Source: Syntrophomonas sp. UBA5314
GTDB taxonomy: Bacteria; Bacillota; Syntrophomonadia; Syntrophomonadales; Syntrophomonadaceae
Direction of reading: 5' to 3'
NCBI GenBank assembly: GCA_002410325.1
Contig: DHRK01000019.1
Span: 1 to 64,000 of the forward strand
DNA: 64,000 nt
The position numbers and the translations under genes were made by a program. The notes below the pieces were generated by a model. The model made no database searches. It was not told the origin of the DNA and saw nothing but the letters and a program-made list of their open reading frames with translations. Positions 7,948 through 16,930 of this stretch are shown piece after piece. Every line of letters starts with the position of its first letter. Within the stretch, counting starts at the first letter, position 1.

Positions 7948-8651
7948 TCACTCACACGGTATGTTGTTAACTGCAATACATGCCCTAGTAATTTCGTCGG
8001 TCAATATAGCGTATTCTTGACCCTGCTTTACGCCACGATCATCCCACTCATCGGTAAGCTCCTTACGCACTTGAATCGCCTGTAATCGCTGGTTAATCCA
8101 CTCACGAGTATATCCTTTTTTAGGTATGTAGCGAGAGCGCGGTCAATAGTGAGTTCTGGGTCAATGGTTTCCTCTATCCGCTCACGTTCAACCTGAGCAA
8201 GCCACATTTTGAATGATTCAGCTTTTGGCGACGGAATAGACTGTATAATACGCAAAAGTTCCCCAGTATTCGCCACATTCGTATTGTAACGTTTTCCATC
8301 TGCAGCTTTCAATTTCAGTTGCTTACAATTTGTAAGCAACTGAAATCCTATATATTCGAAAAAGCGAACACCATTACATAATAGCTTTTCAAAGTCAGGT
8401 AACTTCTCGTCAACAGATCCAGACTTTTGATATATCCATTCTTTTGGTGTGTCAGGCGTTATAGTATTTATCAAAACTTTCGGCGATTCATTATCTTCGC
8501 CTTTATCCAGATAATCAAAAAAGCAACTGTAGCCTCCGTTCTCCGAAGGAACATGTACCAGTTGCTTTTCGTACCATCCGGTATTTATTCTTGCATATAC
8601 CTCTGATTTAAAATAATTGCCTGTCGTTTTATCATAAACACGAACCTTCAA
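7948..8651 (-). pseudogene. chimeric gene: unknown N-terminal domain joined to DinD C-terminal part, frameshifted
   Basis: The uninterrupted frame (8028-8651, 207 residues) has an N-terminal ~105 residues of unknown type. It then switches at FQLLTNCKQLKLKAADGKRY to the DinD/BRO-like block IIQSIPSPKAESFKMWLAQV and DPELTIDRALATYLKK. At the minus-strand A6 run (8116-8121) the normal DinD continuation (GYTREWINQRLQAIQVRKEL, then TDEWDDRG) is found in the -1 frame, ending at 7948. The site reads A AAA AAG in phase, which is a dnaX-type slippery heptamer, so an indel or programmed frameshifting could both explain it. Even corrected, the DinD tail is shorter than usual. The start overlaps the HEAT-like gene stop as ATGA. 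Confidence 0.7.
8312..8346. repeat. perfect 17-bp-arm palindrome at the chimera junction
   Basis: Arms 8312-8328 and 8330-8346 are exact reverse complements around one central T. The palindrome encodes QLLTNCKQLK on the minus strand, just where the unknown N-terminal domain meets the DinD part. A degenerate copy is at 3919-3949 upstream of rhuM. It could be a recombination point, an operator, or only a palindromic way of coding a conserved peptide. Confidence 0.8.
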
Positions 8652-10009
8652 ACTGAATTCTCCTCTCCGTTCAGTCCTCTCCGCCTTATTAATCTTCTTG
8701 CATATTTGCGGGTTTCATCGTATGAATCATATTGACACTCAAGAAGAATTTTATCTGTTAAAACGCAATTTTTACCCATAGCAGTTACAATCTGCGACCG
8801 GCAGAAAGAACATTCACCATTTCTGTAAGCATGTAGAAGAATCTCCCCACAGGAAGATGATCTATGTTTATTATAAATATCTCGTAAATCCATTTGGATA
8901 GAATGTGGAACGCGTTGCGATTTTAAAACTAATCTCCGAATCAAGGAATCATCAGACTTTTTCCAGTTCTTTTTAAGAAGAGTTAGTCCTTCTGTGTAAC
9001 CTGCTTCTAGAAGTTCAATTGCCAAGTCATGTATCAGTTCTTCTTTGAAACGCCCTAATGTGTCTATAGCTGCTTCACGGAGTTCGAGATTATTTGAGTG
9101 TGCCAAGTTAATTAAATATTCTTTATTTAATGGATAATCAGCCCTTCGAAAAACCCTAAGCAATTGCGTTTTAATAAAATCATTGTCCTCTGTCTCAATG
9201 TAATTTGCCAAATCGGCGAGTTCTTCTTTACTTGCTTCCCGAGCAAATCTCATAACATGTCCGATTATACCGTACGGTCTTTGATTTATTGAATGTTTTC
9301 GAATTTCCTCAATTAAAAATTCTAATGTTACAGGTGGGCGATCATTTTGATGATTTTTGCGAGTGAGTTCTACTTTTTGATACTCACTTACAACCGAATG
9401 CGCATTTTGCGATACAATGCTTGCTTCGTCTAAATATTTCCATACCTTGCTCTTTCCAAATTGGATTGCAGCACTATCGAGAAACCAATCATAATATGAG
9501 CATTGGTCATCTTTACGAGCTTGAATAATGGCACCGGCATCATCAACACATTGCTTGAAAGAACTCCACTTGCCTATATTAATGGAGGCAATCATAAGTT
9601 CTTCAAATTGTTCTCGTTCACAGTAGCGATATGGAAAGACCTTCTGCTTAGTTAGCCTTTCTTTAAGCTGATCATATTTATTTCTAAAAACAGCTGCTGC
9701 TTTTGTTGAGCCGCCCTGTATATATGAAATCAATATAGCGGTGAGCTGCTGCATCAATCTATAAGGTAATCGTTCCATATAGGCTTTTGCTATAACTTCA
9801 AGGAATTCATCTTCACAGCCCAACGCAGAAATCGCAGTATAAAGATAATAGCCCTTGGTGCCCTCAACTTGAGTATCATATCCAATATCTTTAAGGCAAC
9901 AACGAAAGACTATCTCTTTATATTTTTCTCGATTATCATTTTGTCTTAGCTCAACAATTGCACTCCCGATTCCGCGGCACAGTTGATGCAAGAATTCCTT
10001 CTCTGTCAT
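8648..10009 (-). CDS. HEAT-like alpha-solenoid protein, function unknown
   Basis: 453 residues, no signal peptide or membrane segment. The middle and C-terminal parts show paired amphipathic helices of HEAT/Armadillo type, for example EELADLANYIETEDNDFIKT then QLLRVFRRAD, and LELREAAIDTLGRF then EELIHDLAIELLEAG. Near the C-terminus ECSFCRSQIVTAMG carries a CxxC. Such solenoids usually bind protein partners. It is coupled to the chimeric DinD-type gene by a 4-base ATGA overlap, so the first ~105 residues of that gene may be its natural partner. Its position in a defence island next to CBASS suggests, but does not show, a defence role. Confidence 0.65.
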   Translation of the reverse strand: MTEKEFLHQLCRGIGSAIVELRQNDNREKYKEIVFRCCLKDIGYDTQVEGTKGYYLYTAISALGCEDEFLEVIAKAYMERLPYRLMQQLTAILISYIQGGSTKAAAVFRNKYDQLKERLTKQKVFPYRYCEREQFEELMIASINIGKWSSFKQCVDDAGAIIQARKDDQCSYYDWFLDSAAIQFGKSKVWKYLDEASIVSQNAHSVVSEYQKVELTRKNHQNDRPPVTLEFLIEEIRKHSINQRPYGIIGHVMRFAREASKEELADLANYIETEDNDFIKTQLLRVFRRADYPLNKEYLINLAHSNNLELREAAIDTLGRFKEELIHDLAIELLEAGYTEGLTLLKKNWKKSDDSLIRRLVLKSQRVPHSIQMDLRDIYNKHRSSSCGEILLHAYRNGECSFCRSQIVTAMGKNCVLTDKILLECQYDSYDETRKYARRLIRRRGLNGEENSV

Positions 10010-10141
10010 TGATAAATCTCCCTATTGATTCACCGGCTCACTTTCTTAAAATTGCTGGCATTATGATATTAAGTAACATTACATCTTTTCTGTTCGTAAT
10101 TACTGCGAATTATACTAACCAAAAAGACATTGTATAGCATA

Positions 10142-10163
10142 AAACAAGCCTCTCAGCTTGTTT
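10142..10163 (-). terminator. terminator after the serine recombinase
   Basis: AAACAAGC (10142-10149) and GCTTGTTT (10156-10163) form a hairpin with a six-base loop. On the minus strand it ends in TTTT and lies about 80 bases past the recombinase stop. It could act in both directions. Confidence 0.55.
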
Positions 10164-10240
10164 CTTCTACGTTGGTTTTTACCCCCTATTTGTCTTTTCC
10201 GGAGAATTTACCTCCATTATCATTTACAAATATTAGCATA

Positions 10241-11506
10241 TCACAGGTTTAGTCGTTCCGGAACAACCTTTTTTTCCTTTGACCCATTTTTACGGATAAT
10301 TATAATAAACGCATCAAAGATTTGAACTTTATCAACCTCATTTCTGATTATGCCTTCATCATAAGCTCCGTTCTGGCAAATAGCCACTTCCAGAGAAGCG
10401 TGCACCCATCCTTCATCCAGAGTAGGGGAGTTTGCGCACGCCTCTTTCCCTTTTTCAATCCTTGTAGCACAGCGCCAAACTACCTTACCGCGTTCAGTTC
10501 TTCTCCTATAAGGCGCTCCACATGCACCGCACACAAGCAAATTGCCCAGAAGATATTTACCATTATATTTCCTTGCTTTGGCCTCTACTGCGCCATTGTC
10601 TTTATGTACTAACCTCGCTCTCTGCGCCATTTCTTCCTGCACCTTATCAAATAGTTCAACTGAAACAATTGCTGGATGGCTATCTTTGACATAATACCGG
10701 TTGCGTTGCCCAATATTTTTACTTTTTTTGCCGGTCATAAAATCCTCGATAAAAGTTTTTTGCAGCATTGTGTCTCCCTTGTATTTCTCGTTCTTGAGCA
10801 TTTCCCGAATCGTTTTCGCATTCCAATCATCCTTGCCCGTTACTGTTTTAATCCCTTGGGATTCCAGATAAGACTTTATTTGTCCCAGTGACAGCCCCTG
10901 CAAATATAAGCCAAATATATTTCTGACTACCGCTGCCTGTTCCTGTACAATAACAATCTCACCGTCAACGCAAGTATATCCCATGAAATTCTTATACTTC
11001 GTAAAAATCTCGCCTCTTTCAAACCTGCGCTGAATTCCCCATTTAATGTTCTCGCTGATGTTTCGGCTTTCGTCCTGCGCCAGCATACCCCGCAGCGTAA
11101 TCTCAAATTCTTTATCCACTGCGATTGAATCCAGTTCTTCATTTTCAAAATGCATATTGATCCCTCGCTCTCTTAAAAATCTTATAATCTTCAGAACCTC
11201 CAGAGTATCTCTTGACACCCTGCTGATTGACTTGGTGATGATGTAATCAATTTTACCTTTCGCTGCTTTCCTGAGCAGTTTGTCCAGACTTTTTCTGCCG
11301 CTTCTTCGAAGTCCGCTTTCAATATCATAGAAAACACCGGCAAAAACCCAGTTGGGATGACCTTTTATCATCTTCGTGTATGCACTTATCTGAATCTCAA
11401 GGCTGCGCACCTGCTCCGGTCCGGATGTGCTGACTCGACAATAGGCAGCGACTCTGAGCTTTTTATTCTCTTTAGGTTTAGGCGGTATGATTCTAACATT
11501 TTTCAT
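10241..11506 (-). CDS. large serine recombinase (resolvase/invertase family)
   Basis: 421 residues. The N-terminal catalytic domain starts with RVAAYCRVSTSGPEQ, carrying the nucleophilic Ser in the AYCRVST motif, and continues with DYIITKSISRVSRDT. A recombinase domain follows from about residue 185. Near residue 320 LLVCGACGAPYRRR and WRCATRIEKGKEACANSPTL form a Cys4 zinc ribbon, as in large serine integrases and transposon recombinases. Such enzymes integrate or excise mobile DNA. It lies exactly where AT-rich accessory sequence meets the core rRNA methyltransferase gene, so it is probably the recombinase of the island to its left. No attachment site could be identified. The protein looks intact. 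Confidence 0.9.
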   Translation of the reverse strand: MKNVRIIPPKPKENKKLRVAAYCRVSTSGPEQVRSLEIQISAYTKMIKGHPNWVFAGVFYDIESGLRRSGRKSLDKLLRKAAKGKIDYIITKSISRVSRDTLEVLKIIRFLRERGINMHFENEELDSIAVDKEFEITLRGMLAQDESRNISENIKWGIQRRFERGEIFTKYKNFMGYTCVDGEIVIVQEQAAVVRNIFGLYLQGLSLGQIKSYLESQGIKTVTGKDDWNAKTIREMLKNEKYKGDTMLQKTFIEDFMTGKKSKNIGQRNRYYVKDSHPAIVSVELFDKVQEEMAQRARLVHKDNGAVEAKARKYNGKYLLGNLLVCGACGAPYRRRTERGKVVWRCATRIEKGKEACANSPTLDEGWVHASLEVAICQNGAYDEGIIRNEVDKVQIFDAFIIIIRKNGSKEKKVVPERLNL

Positions 11507-11647
11507 CTCATCATTTTTATTTGTATAAACATAAACGGGTTAAGTCATAAGCACATTTTATATTTTACAAAGAAAAGACGTGAAAGATAGCCTCCACGTC
11601 AAAACATAATTTCATATCCAACCTTGCAAACCCTTGATAAATCAGTG

Positions 11648-12901
11648 TTATAAGCGTTGCAACAGGATTATTACCTCCACATGATATGTCTGGGGGAACA
11701 TGTCAAGCGGCCGGACTGTTTTTATGCGGTAACCGGCCTGCTGAAAGCGGGCTATATCGCGGGCCAGGGTGGAGGGATCACAGGATACGTATACCACCCG
11801 GGGAATCTTCATTCTCTCCACCGCCTTAATCACCTGCGGATGGCAGCCGCTACGGGGCGGGTCCAAAATAACCGCGTCAAATTTTTGGCTGAGGGTGGGC
11901 AGGACCTGAGCGGTGTCCCCGGCTAGGAAACGGCAATTGTTCAGGCCATTGAGGCGGGCGTTCTTTCTGGCGTCTTCTACGGCGGCGGGATAAGACTCAA
12001 CTCCCACCACCCGCTTGGCCCGGCCGGCCTGGCTCAAGGCCAGGGTTCCAACCCCGCAATAGGCGTCAAGCAACTGCTCCCCTCCCTGCAAATCTAAAGC
12101 TTCCCCGACCAGGCCCACCAGTTTGGCCGCCTGCTCTGAGTTTACTTGAAAGAAGGATAATGGTGACAATCCGAATCTTATCTCGCCGATTCTCTCTTCA
12201 AATCTCCCGCCTTCTTTCAGGCACTCGATTCCCCGGGTGCTGAGCCAATAGAAAGAATCAAGCAGCCCGTCGGCACGGGAGAGTATTTTTAATGCCGCTT
12301 CTTTATCTATACCGGCTACAATAGCCATAAGCGCTTCATTGTAATTGGACTGGCGGACAGTTGCTTCCGCCGGTGCTCCAGGCTTCAATTCTTTCAGGAC
12401 GCCGCTGATTTCCAGGCCCGCCGTTTGCATAGCCTCTGAAACCAGCAGACAGTTATCGATGTTTATGATGTCGTTTGACTCACCGCGATAATAGCCAAAT
12501 GTCCACTCTCCATCGGCCATCGTTCCATGCCAGGCAACCTTGTTTCTATACCGCCACGGTTTTAAGGCGGGAATACAAGGCGAAACATCAGTATCGATAC
12601 TGCCTATTCGCTGAAGGGTTTGCTCCACTACCCGCGTTTTTAGAGTCACTTGCATTTCATAGCTGGCATGCTGGTAGTGGCAGCCGCCACACCGGCCAAA
12701 AAATGGGCAGGGCGGGTCAATCCTGGCAGGGGAAGGCTCAACTATCGAGTTCAATCGTCCCCGCAGGTAATTTCTCTTTTCTTCGATTATGGACAGTTCT
12801 ACGGTTTCTCCGGGAAGGGCGTCGGGAACAAAAACAACTTTGCCGTCAATGCGCCCCACTCCTTGCCCGTCGTGGCTGATCCCCTGAATCTGGCAGTACA
12901 T
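11648..12901 (-). CDS. rlmD: 23S rRNA (uracil-C5) methyltransferase, RlmD/RlmCD family
   Basis: 417 residues, the usual length of TrmA/RumA enzymes. A TRAM-like N-terminus (QGISHDGQGVGRIDGKVVFV) is followed by an iron-sulfur cluster motif, CPFFGRCGGCHYQ near residue 66. The SAM-binding region has LLDAYCGVGTLAL near residue 272 and DAVILDPPRSGCHPQVI near residue 343. The catalytic loop VYVSCDPSTLARD near residue 375 carries the nucleophilic Cys. These enzymes methylate C5 of a uridine in 23S rRNA; the exact position is not determinable here. It marks the start of core chromosome next to the recombinase. Confidence 0.9.
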   Translation of the reverse strand: MYCQIQGISHDGQGVGRIDGKVVFVPDALPGETVELSIIEEKRNYLRGRLNSIVEPSPARIDPPCPFFGRCGGCHYQHASYEMQVTLKTRVVEQTLQRIGSIDTDVSPCIPALKPWRYRNKVAWHGTMADGEWTFGYYRGESNDIINIDNCLLVSEAMQTAGLEISGVLKELKPGAPAEATVRQSNYNEALMAIVAGIDKEAALKILSRADGLLDSFYWLSTRGIECLKEGGRFEERIGEIRFGLSPLSFFQVNSEQAAKLVGLVGEALDLQGGEQLLDAYCGVGTLALSQAGRAKRVVGVESYPAAVEDARKNARLNGLNNCRFLAGDTAQVLPTLSQKFDAVILDPPRSGCHPQVIKAVERMKIPRVVYVSCDPSTLARDIARFQQAGYRIKTVRPLDMFPQTYHVEVIILLQRL

Positions 12902-13398
12902 TTAATACCTCATCCTTGCACAGGTTTTCTTGTCTATTATACCCGAATTTATTCCTGGACCCATGCCAGTTATCGTAAGCAATAAGCGTAATAAGGGGCC
13001 GGTGAGTGTAACCCCGGAACCGCCCCCGGTTACGGGGTAAGGTTGTATTCCAATTCCCGGGTATTTATTACTCCGCCATAAACAAAGTCGCCTTCCGGCA
13101 GGTGCCAGATCGCTTCTCCATAGATGATCAGCATGCCAAAGTCGCCTTGCTTAGATTTCTTTATCAGCAAAAAATTATATGCTCTCGCGGCGTTACGATT
13201 CAGGCTCGCTAAAAACCGCAGAAAATATCAAAAGCTCCTCTTCGCACACGGTAAATTATTTAAACAGGATCAAGGGGAGAGATATATGATCGAAAGGAAA
13301 GCTTAGCATATTTACATTGAAGGGGGCAGCTATCGGGTCTAAAAAAATCCAGGACAGATGTTCCTTAAGGCAGGCGTCCATTTGCAAAACTGGCCTGC
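12902..13398. other. intergenic region with a possible short gene remnant
   Basis: No convincing full gene. On the minus strand a short frame from an ATG at 13134 to a TAA at 13030 reads MLIIYGEAIWHLPEGDFVYG and continues to NLTP. It is open about 30 codons further upstream without a good start. It looks protein-like and may be the end of a decayed gene. A plus-strand frame at 13124-13306 is probably its shadow. A weak GTAACC/GGTTAC stem lies near 13010-13032. Confidence 0.3.
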
Positions 13399-13821
13399 TC
13401 AGATTCCTAAAAAGTAATTTCGTTCCGTAGAGCAACTGCCGCCGCCTATAACGAATTGGCCGACAACCGTCTTTCCATCGGAGGCGTATAGAGGAATAAC
13501 GCGAAAACGAGTGACAGAGCGCAGTTTTTGCCCGGCCAGGGCCTCTTCTATAGTTTTCGGCAGCTTCCCATTGAGGTCTTCAGCCAGCACATACCCCAGG
13601 GTTCCGTCTACCCCCCCGGCCGCGATTAAATCAGGTTCAAACTCCGGTGATGGGGCAAGCGGCGCCAGGCCATAGGTTTGACCGTTTTCGTTAACCGGAT
13701 ATATACTTGCCTTTTGAATGACCGGTTTCCTGGAAGTATCTTCAATATGCCGCGCCGTACATCCGCCCACCACAACTGAGATTAGCACTGTATATAAGAT
13801 CAAATGCCGGAGACTGCTCAT
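13399..13821 (-). CDS. putative lipoprotein, function unknown
   Basis: 140 residues. The N-terminus SLRHLILYTVLISVVVGGCT is a lipoprotein signal with lipobox VVGGC, so the mature protein should be anchored outside the membrane at that Cys. The mature part has no recognised domain; its last 50 residues (SVTRFRVIPLYASDGKTVVG) look like a small beta domain. The frame is open to 13893, but only the ATG at 13821 puts the signal peptide at the start. Upstream (13877-13906) lies a strong hairpin in its likely 5' leader. It is transcribed away from degV. Confidence 0.6.
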   Translation of the reverse strand: MSSLRHLILYTVLISVVVGGCTARHIEDTSRKPVIQKASIYPVNENGQTYGLAPLAPSPEFEPDLIAAGGVDGTLGYVLAEDLNGKLPKTIEEALAGQKLRSVTRFRVIPLYASDGKTVVGQFVIGGGSCSTERNYFLGI

Positions 13822-14179
13822 GCTTATGCCCAGAACCTTTCCGGTAAAGTTTATAGAGACGAATTGGCGATTTCCCCCGGAGCATTGGCTCAAGCCAAAA
13901 CTCCGGAGGTCTTTATCTCAACATCCTCCCATAAATCAACCAATAATGGCAGCAAGCTATCAATTACATTTTATAGCGGATATTCATGGTTCACAATGCC
14001 TTTGACTCCAAATGCCTGATTTGGAACATGAAATGCATATATTTAGACACGAAATTATACATAGTTGGATTAGAATATAGATTAAGAGTCTGCAGGGCCA
14101 ACCACACAATAATTTACAGTCGCCCAGATTACATTTACCGCGCTGAAATCTTAATCTTCCTCATATATTTTGCTTGCAA
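13822..14179. other. intergenic region with a hairpin in the lipoprotein leader
   Basis: CCGGAG (13877-13882) pairs with CTCCGG (13901-13906), and TTGGC (13885-13889) with GCCAA (13894-13898), a long stem with a TCAA loop. It sits 56 bases before the lipoprotein start on the minus strand, with no T-run toward the gene. No gene is recognised between it and the degV promoter. Confidence 0.45.
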
Positions 14180-14207
14180 TTGACAACTATTGCCATTGAC
14201 GTATAAT
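14180..14207 (+). promoter_or_regulatory. consensus sigma-A promoter of degV
   Basis: TTGACA (14180-14185), 16 bases, TATAAT (14202-14207): both hexamers are perfect. The expected start of transcription is near 14214, giving a leader of about 65 bases before degV. Confidence 0.85.
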
Positions 14208-14279
14208 GCATTAAGAGACAGATGCTTTTTAAGGATGTTAATCCATTCGGGTTTCATTATCGCCCGTCAGGAGGTTATT

Positions 14280-15167
14280 ATGAGCGGATATAAAATTACC
14301 TGCTGCTCAACTGCCGATATGCCCTATGAATACTTTAAAGAAAAGGGCATTCCTTATGCCTGCTTTCACTATAGAATCGGCGAGCAGGAATACGTTGACG
14401 ATTTGGGGCAAAGCGTAACTTTTGAAGAATTCTATGCCCAAGTAGCCGCCGGCGCATCGCCAATTACTTCACAGGTAAATGTGGAAGAATTCGTACAATT
14501 ATTTGAACCAATATTAATGGCGGGAGAGGACGTTCTGCACATATCATTGTCTTCCGGGATCTCCGGCGCCTATAATTCGGCTTTGATCGCCCGCGATGAG
14601 CTCGCCCGCCAGTATCCCGGGAGGCGCATAAAAGTCGTCGATTCTCTGGGAGCATCGTCGGGCTACGGGATGCTGGTGGACACCGCCTGGGATATGCAGG
14701 CCGGGGGCGCTTCTATTGATGAACTGTACGAATGGCTTGAAACGAACAAATTGAAATTGCATCACTGGTTTTTCTCCACCGATCTGACCCACTACAAAAG
14801 GGGCGGCCGCATTTCCGCAGCTTCATTCGCAGTCGGTTCGCTGCTCAATATCTGCCCGTTGATGAATATGGACCATCGCGGGATGCTGATACCACGGAAA
14901 AAGATTAGAGGTAAAAAACACGTCATTGAGGAAATAGTGAAAATGATGGAGGCGCATGCCCGGGGCGGCTTGACCTATTCCGGCAAATGCTTTATCTCCA
15001 ACTCCGCCTGCCGGGATGACGCCCAGGCGGTGGCCTGGTTGGTGGAACAGAGGTTTAAAAATCTCCATGGGAAGGTTCTTATAAACAGCGTGGGTACGGT
15101 GATCGGTTCCCATACCGGTCCGGGAACGGTGGCCCTGTTCTTCTGGGGCGATGAACGGGTAGACTGA
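14280..15167 (+). CDS. degV: DegV family fatty-acid-binding protein
   Basis: 295 residues, the family norm. The N-terminal ITCCSTADMPYEYFKEKGI is the DegV lipid-headgroup strand and loop. Further family blocks are ISLSSGISGAYNSALIA near residue 88 with the conserved SSGxSGxY, VDSLGASSGYGMLV near residue 115, and a GGRISA motif in KRGGRISAASFAVGSLLNI. DegV/FakB proteins bind fatty acids and can present them to the FakA kinase for phospholipid synthesis; no fakA is in the window. AGGAGG five bases before the ATG at 14280 sets the start, although the frame opens at 14190. It is a single gene behind a consensus promoter. Confidence 0.92.
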   Translation: MSGYKITCCSTADMPYEYFKEKGIPYACFHYRIGEQEYVDDLGQSVTFEEFYAQVAAGASPITSQVNVEEFVQLFEPILMAGEDVLHISLSSGISGAYNSALIARDELARQYPGRRIKVVDSLGASSGYGMLVDTAWDMQAGGASIDELYEWLETNKLKLHHWFFSTDLTHYKRGGRISAASFAVGSLLNICPLMNMDHRGMLIPRKKIRGKKHVIEEIVKMMEAHARGGLTYSGKCFISNSACRDDAQAVAWLVEQRFKNLHGKVLINSVGTVIGSHTGPGTVALFFWGDERVD

Positions 15168-15292
15168 TCGGGAAAATTTATGTTGCCCTGCAAGGAATAC
15201 CTATTGAAGGCGTATTATTGGGCAGGACAGCCTATCGGGCGGTACTGGCGGGCTGTCGCCGAAAATGAGATTTTGAGAGGAGTATTCCAGTC

Positions 15293-16855
15293 ATGCCATA
15301 TAGTTTTCCGAGACTATCGCACAGATCGTCAGTATCAACCAGGGCAGCCCGGATAATATCCATAACTCTGGCTGCCGTAATACTTCTGCTGGCAGCAAGC
15401 GCCGTACCGGCGTCGGCAGCCGGCAGCGATATAAGCGTATATTTCAACGGCGAGCGGCAACAGTATGACCCGCCCCCCCGGATCGTAAACAGCCGGGTAC
15501 TGGTGCCCATGACCGATATATTTGAGGCATTGGGGGCTCAGATGAGCTGGGATTCCTCCTCCCGCACCGCCATCGCATTCAAAGACGGCAAATATGTCGC
15601 GGTTCAGGTGGGCAGCAAGGTTGGCATCATGGCTGATGCAAGCGTTGCCAACGGCAGGTATCAGTTATCCAACTCGCAGAATGTAAGCTTGGATGCTGCT
15701 CCTATCATAGTGGACAGCCGCACCATGGTGCCCTTGAGTTTTGTCAGCCAGACCCTGGGGGCCCAGGTCAGCTGGCTGGGCAACACCCGCCAGGTATTCA
15801 TCAGCAATGACGGTTCATCCCCTCCCCCATCCAACAATATCAATGAATTGCGCGGGGCCTGGATGTCCTTCAATGACCTGGAAAACTTCGACCGGAGCAA
15901 GATCGACGCCATGCTTGATAAAGCCGCGGCCATGAAGCTCAACACGGTTTTTGTCCATGCCCGTGCCTTCAGCGACGCCTTCTACAAGTCGGAGCTGTTC
16001 CCCTGGTCTCATAAATTGACCGGCATACAGGGACAGGCTCCAACGGTCGATCCCTTGGAATATGTGGTTAAGGCAGGGCACCAGCGGGGGCTGCGGGTCG
16101 AGGCCTGGATAAACCCCTACCGGATATCAAATACAACCGAACTGACCCATTCCCTGGCCTTAAACAACCCGGCGGTTAAATGGCTGGGCGATCCGGATAA
16201 AGTCATTCACTATGAGGCCAATAATGAGGAATGCCTGATATACAATCCGGCTTCCCCGGAGGTGCGCAACCTGATAACGGACGGAATTTTGGAAATAGTA
16301 AATAATTATGACGTGGACGGCATCCATTTTGATGATTATTTCTATGTAGGCAGCACCGGTCAAAACCTGGACGAGGCTTACAAGAAAAACCAGGTAAACG
16401 CGCTGGTCAGACAGGTTTATTCGGCGGTTAAGGCAGCTAATCCGGCTCTGACTTTTGGCATCAGCCCGGCCGGAAACATCAGCAACTGCCTGGCGGCCGG
16501 GGCCGATGTTGAAACATGGCTTTCCTCGGACGGATACGTTGACTATGTCTGCCCCCAGATATACTGGACCCATCAAAATCGGTTGGCCAGCGCCCAATTT
16601 GACAACTGCTTGAACAACTGGCTGGCCATGAAGCAAAATCCCCGGGTCAAGATGTATGTGGGGCTGGCCCTGTACCGTACCAGCCTTTCCATTAGCGGCG
16701 ACCCGGGCTGGGAGAACCGCAGCGACAACCTTATGACCCAACTGCAGAGTATGCGCGCCACCGGCCAGTGTTCAGGGTTCATTCTGTTCGATATATCCAA
16801 TCTATTGGATGAAGAATGCCAGCCCGAGATAAACAATCTCAAAACTCTGCTTTAG
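15293..16855 (+). CDS. secreted GHL10-like glycoside hydrolase with copper-amine-oxidase-type stalk domain
   Basis: 520 residues. A signal peptide spans about residues 18-43 (ITLAAVILLLAASAVPASAA). Residues ~45-170 form a stalk (Cu_amine_oxidN1) domain with the repeated pattern RVLVPMTDIFEALGA and RTMVPLSFVSQTLGAQVSW. A short Pro/Ser linker leads into a family 10-like hydrolase (DUF187/GHL10) domain from ~residue 185: LRGAWMSFNDL, GLRVEAWINPYR, DGIHFDDYFY near residue 344 and PQIYWTHQN near 423. The acidic residues of the HFDDY block are the likely catalytic region. The stalk would hold the enzyme at the cell wall; the polysaccharide is unknown. It stands alone, ending in a strong terminator. 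Confidence 0.88.
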   Translation: MPYSFPRLSHRSSVSTRAARIISITLAAVILLLAASAVPASAAGSDISVYFNGERQQYDPPPRIVNSRVLVPMTDIFEALGAQMSWDSSSRTAIAFKDGKYVAVQVGSKVGIMADASVANGRYQLSNSQNVSLDAAPIIVDSRTMVPLSFVSQTLGAQVSWLGNTRQVFISNDGSSPPPSNNINELRGAWMSFNDLENFDRSKIDAMLDKAAAMKLNTVFVHARAFSDAFYKSELFPWSHKLTGIQGQAPTVDPLEYVVKAGHQRGLRVEAWINPYRISNTTELTHSLALNNPAVKWLGDPDKVIHYEANNEECLIYNPASPEVRNLITDGILEIVNNYDVDGIHFDDYFYVGSTGQNLDEAYKKNQVNALVRQVYSAVKAANPALTFGISPAGNISNCLAAGADVETWLSSDGYVDYVCPQIYWTHQNRLASAQFDNCLNNWLAMKQNPRVKMYVGLALYRTSLSISGDPGWENRSDNLMTQLQSMRATGQCSGFILFDISNLLDEECQPEINNLKTLL

Positions 16856-16880
16856 GTCCGAAATCCTTGCTGGGCAGCAC

Positions 16881-16915
16881 AAAGCCGTTCCCCTTCTGAA
16901 CCGGGGAACGGCTTT
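16881..16915 (+). terminator. strong bidirectional terminator
   Basis: A 13-bp perfect stem (AAAGCCGTTCCCC at 16881-16893 with 16903-16915) and a nine-base loop, followed by TATTTA. It lies between the convergent GHL10-like gene and the small minus-strand gene, and the terminal AAA/TTT pairs let it serve both. Confidence 0.85.
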
Positions 16916-16930
16916 ATTTACGCGGCTATT

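Noticed and set aside
2183..10009. A prophage
   Set aside because: RhuM and DinD-type genes and a recombinase are present, but no phage structural, lysis or packaging gene is seen; a genomic island fits better.
10241..11660. Attachment site of the serine recombinase
   Set aside because: No duplicated core could be found in the window; the other end of the island is outside it.
13124..13306. 60-codon plus frame
   Set aside because: No ribosome binding site; the opposite strand looks more protein-like.
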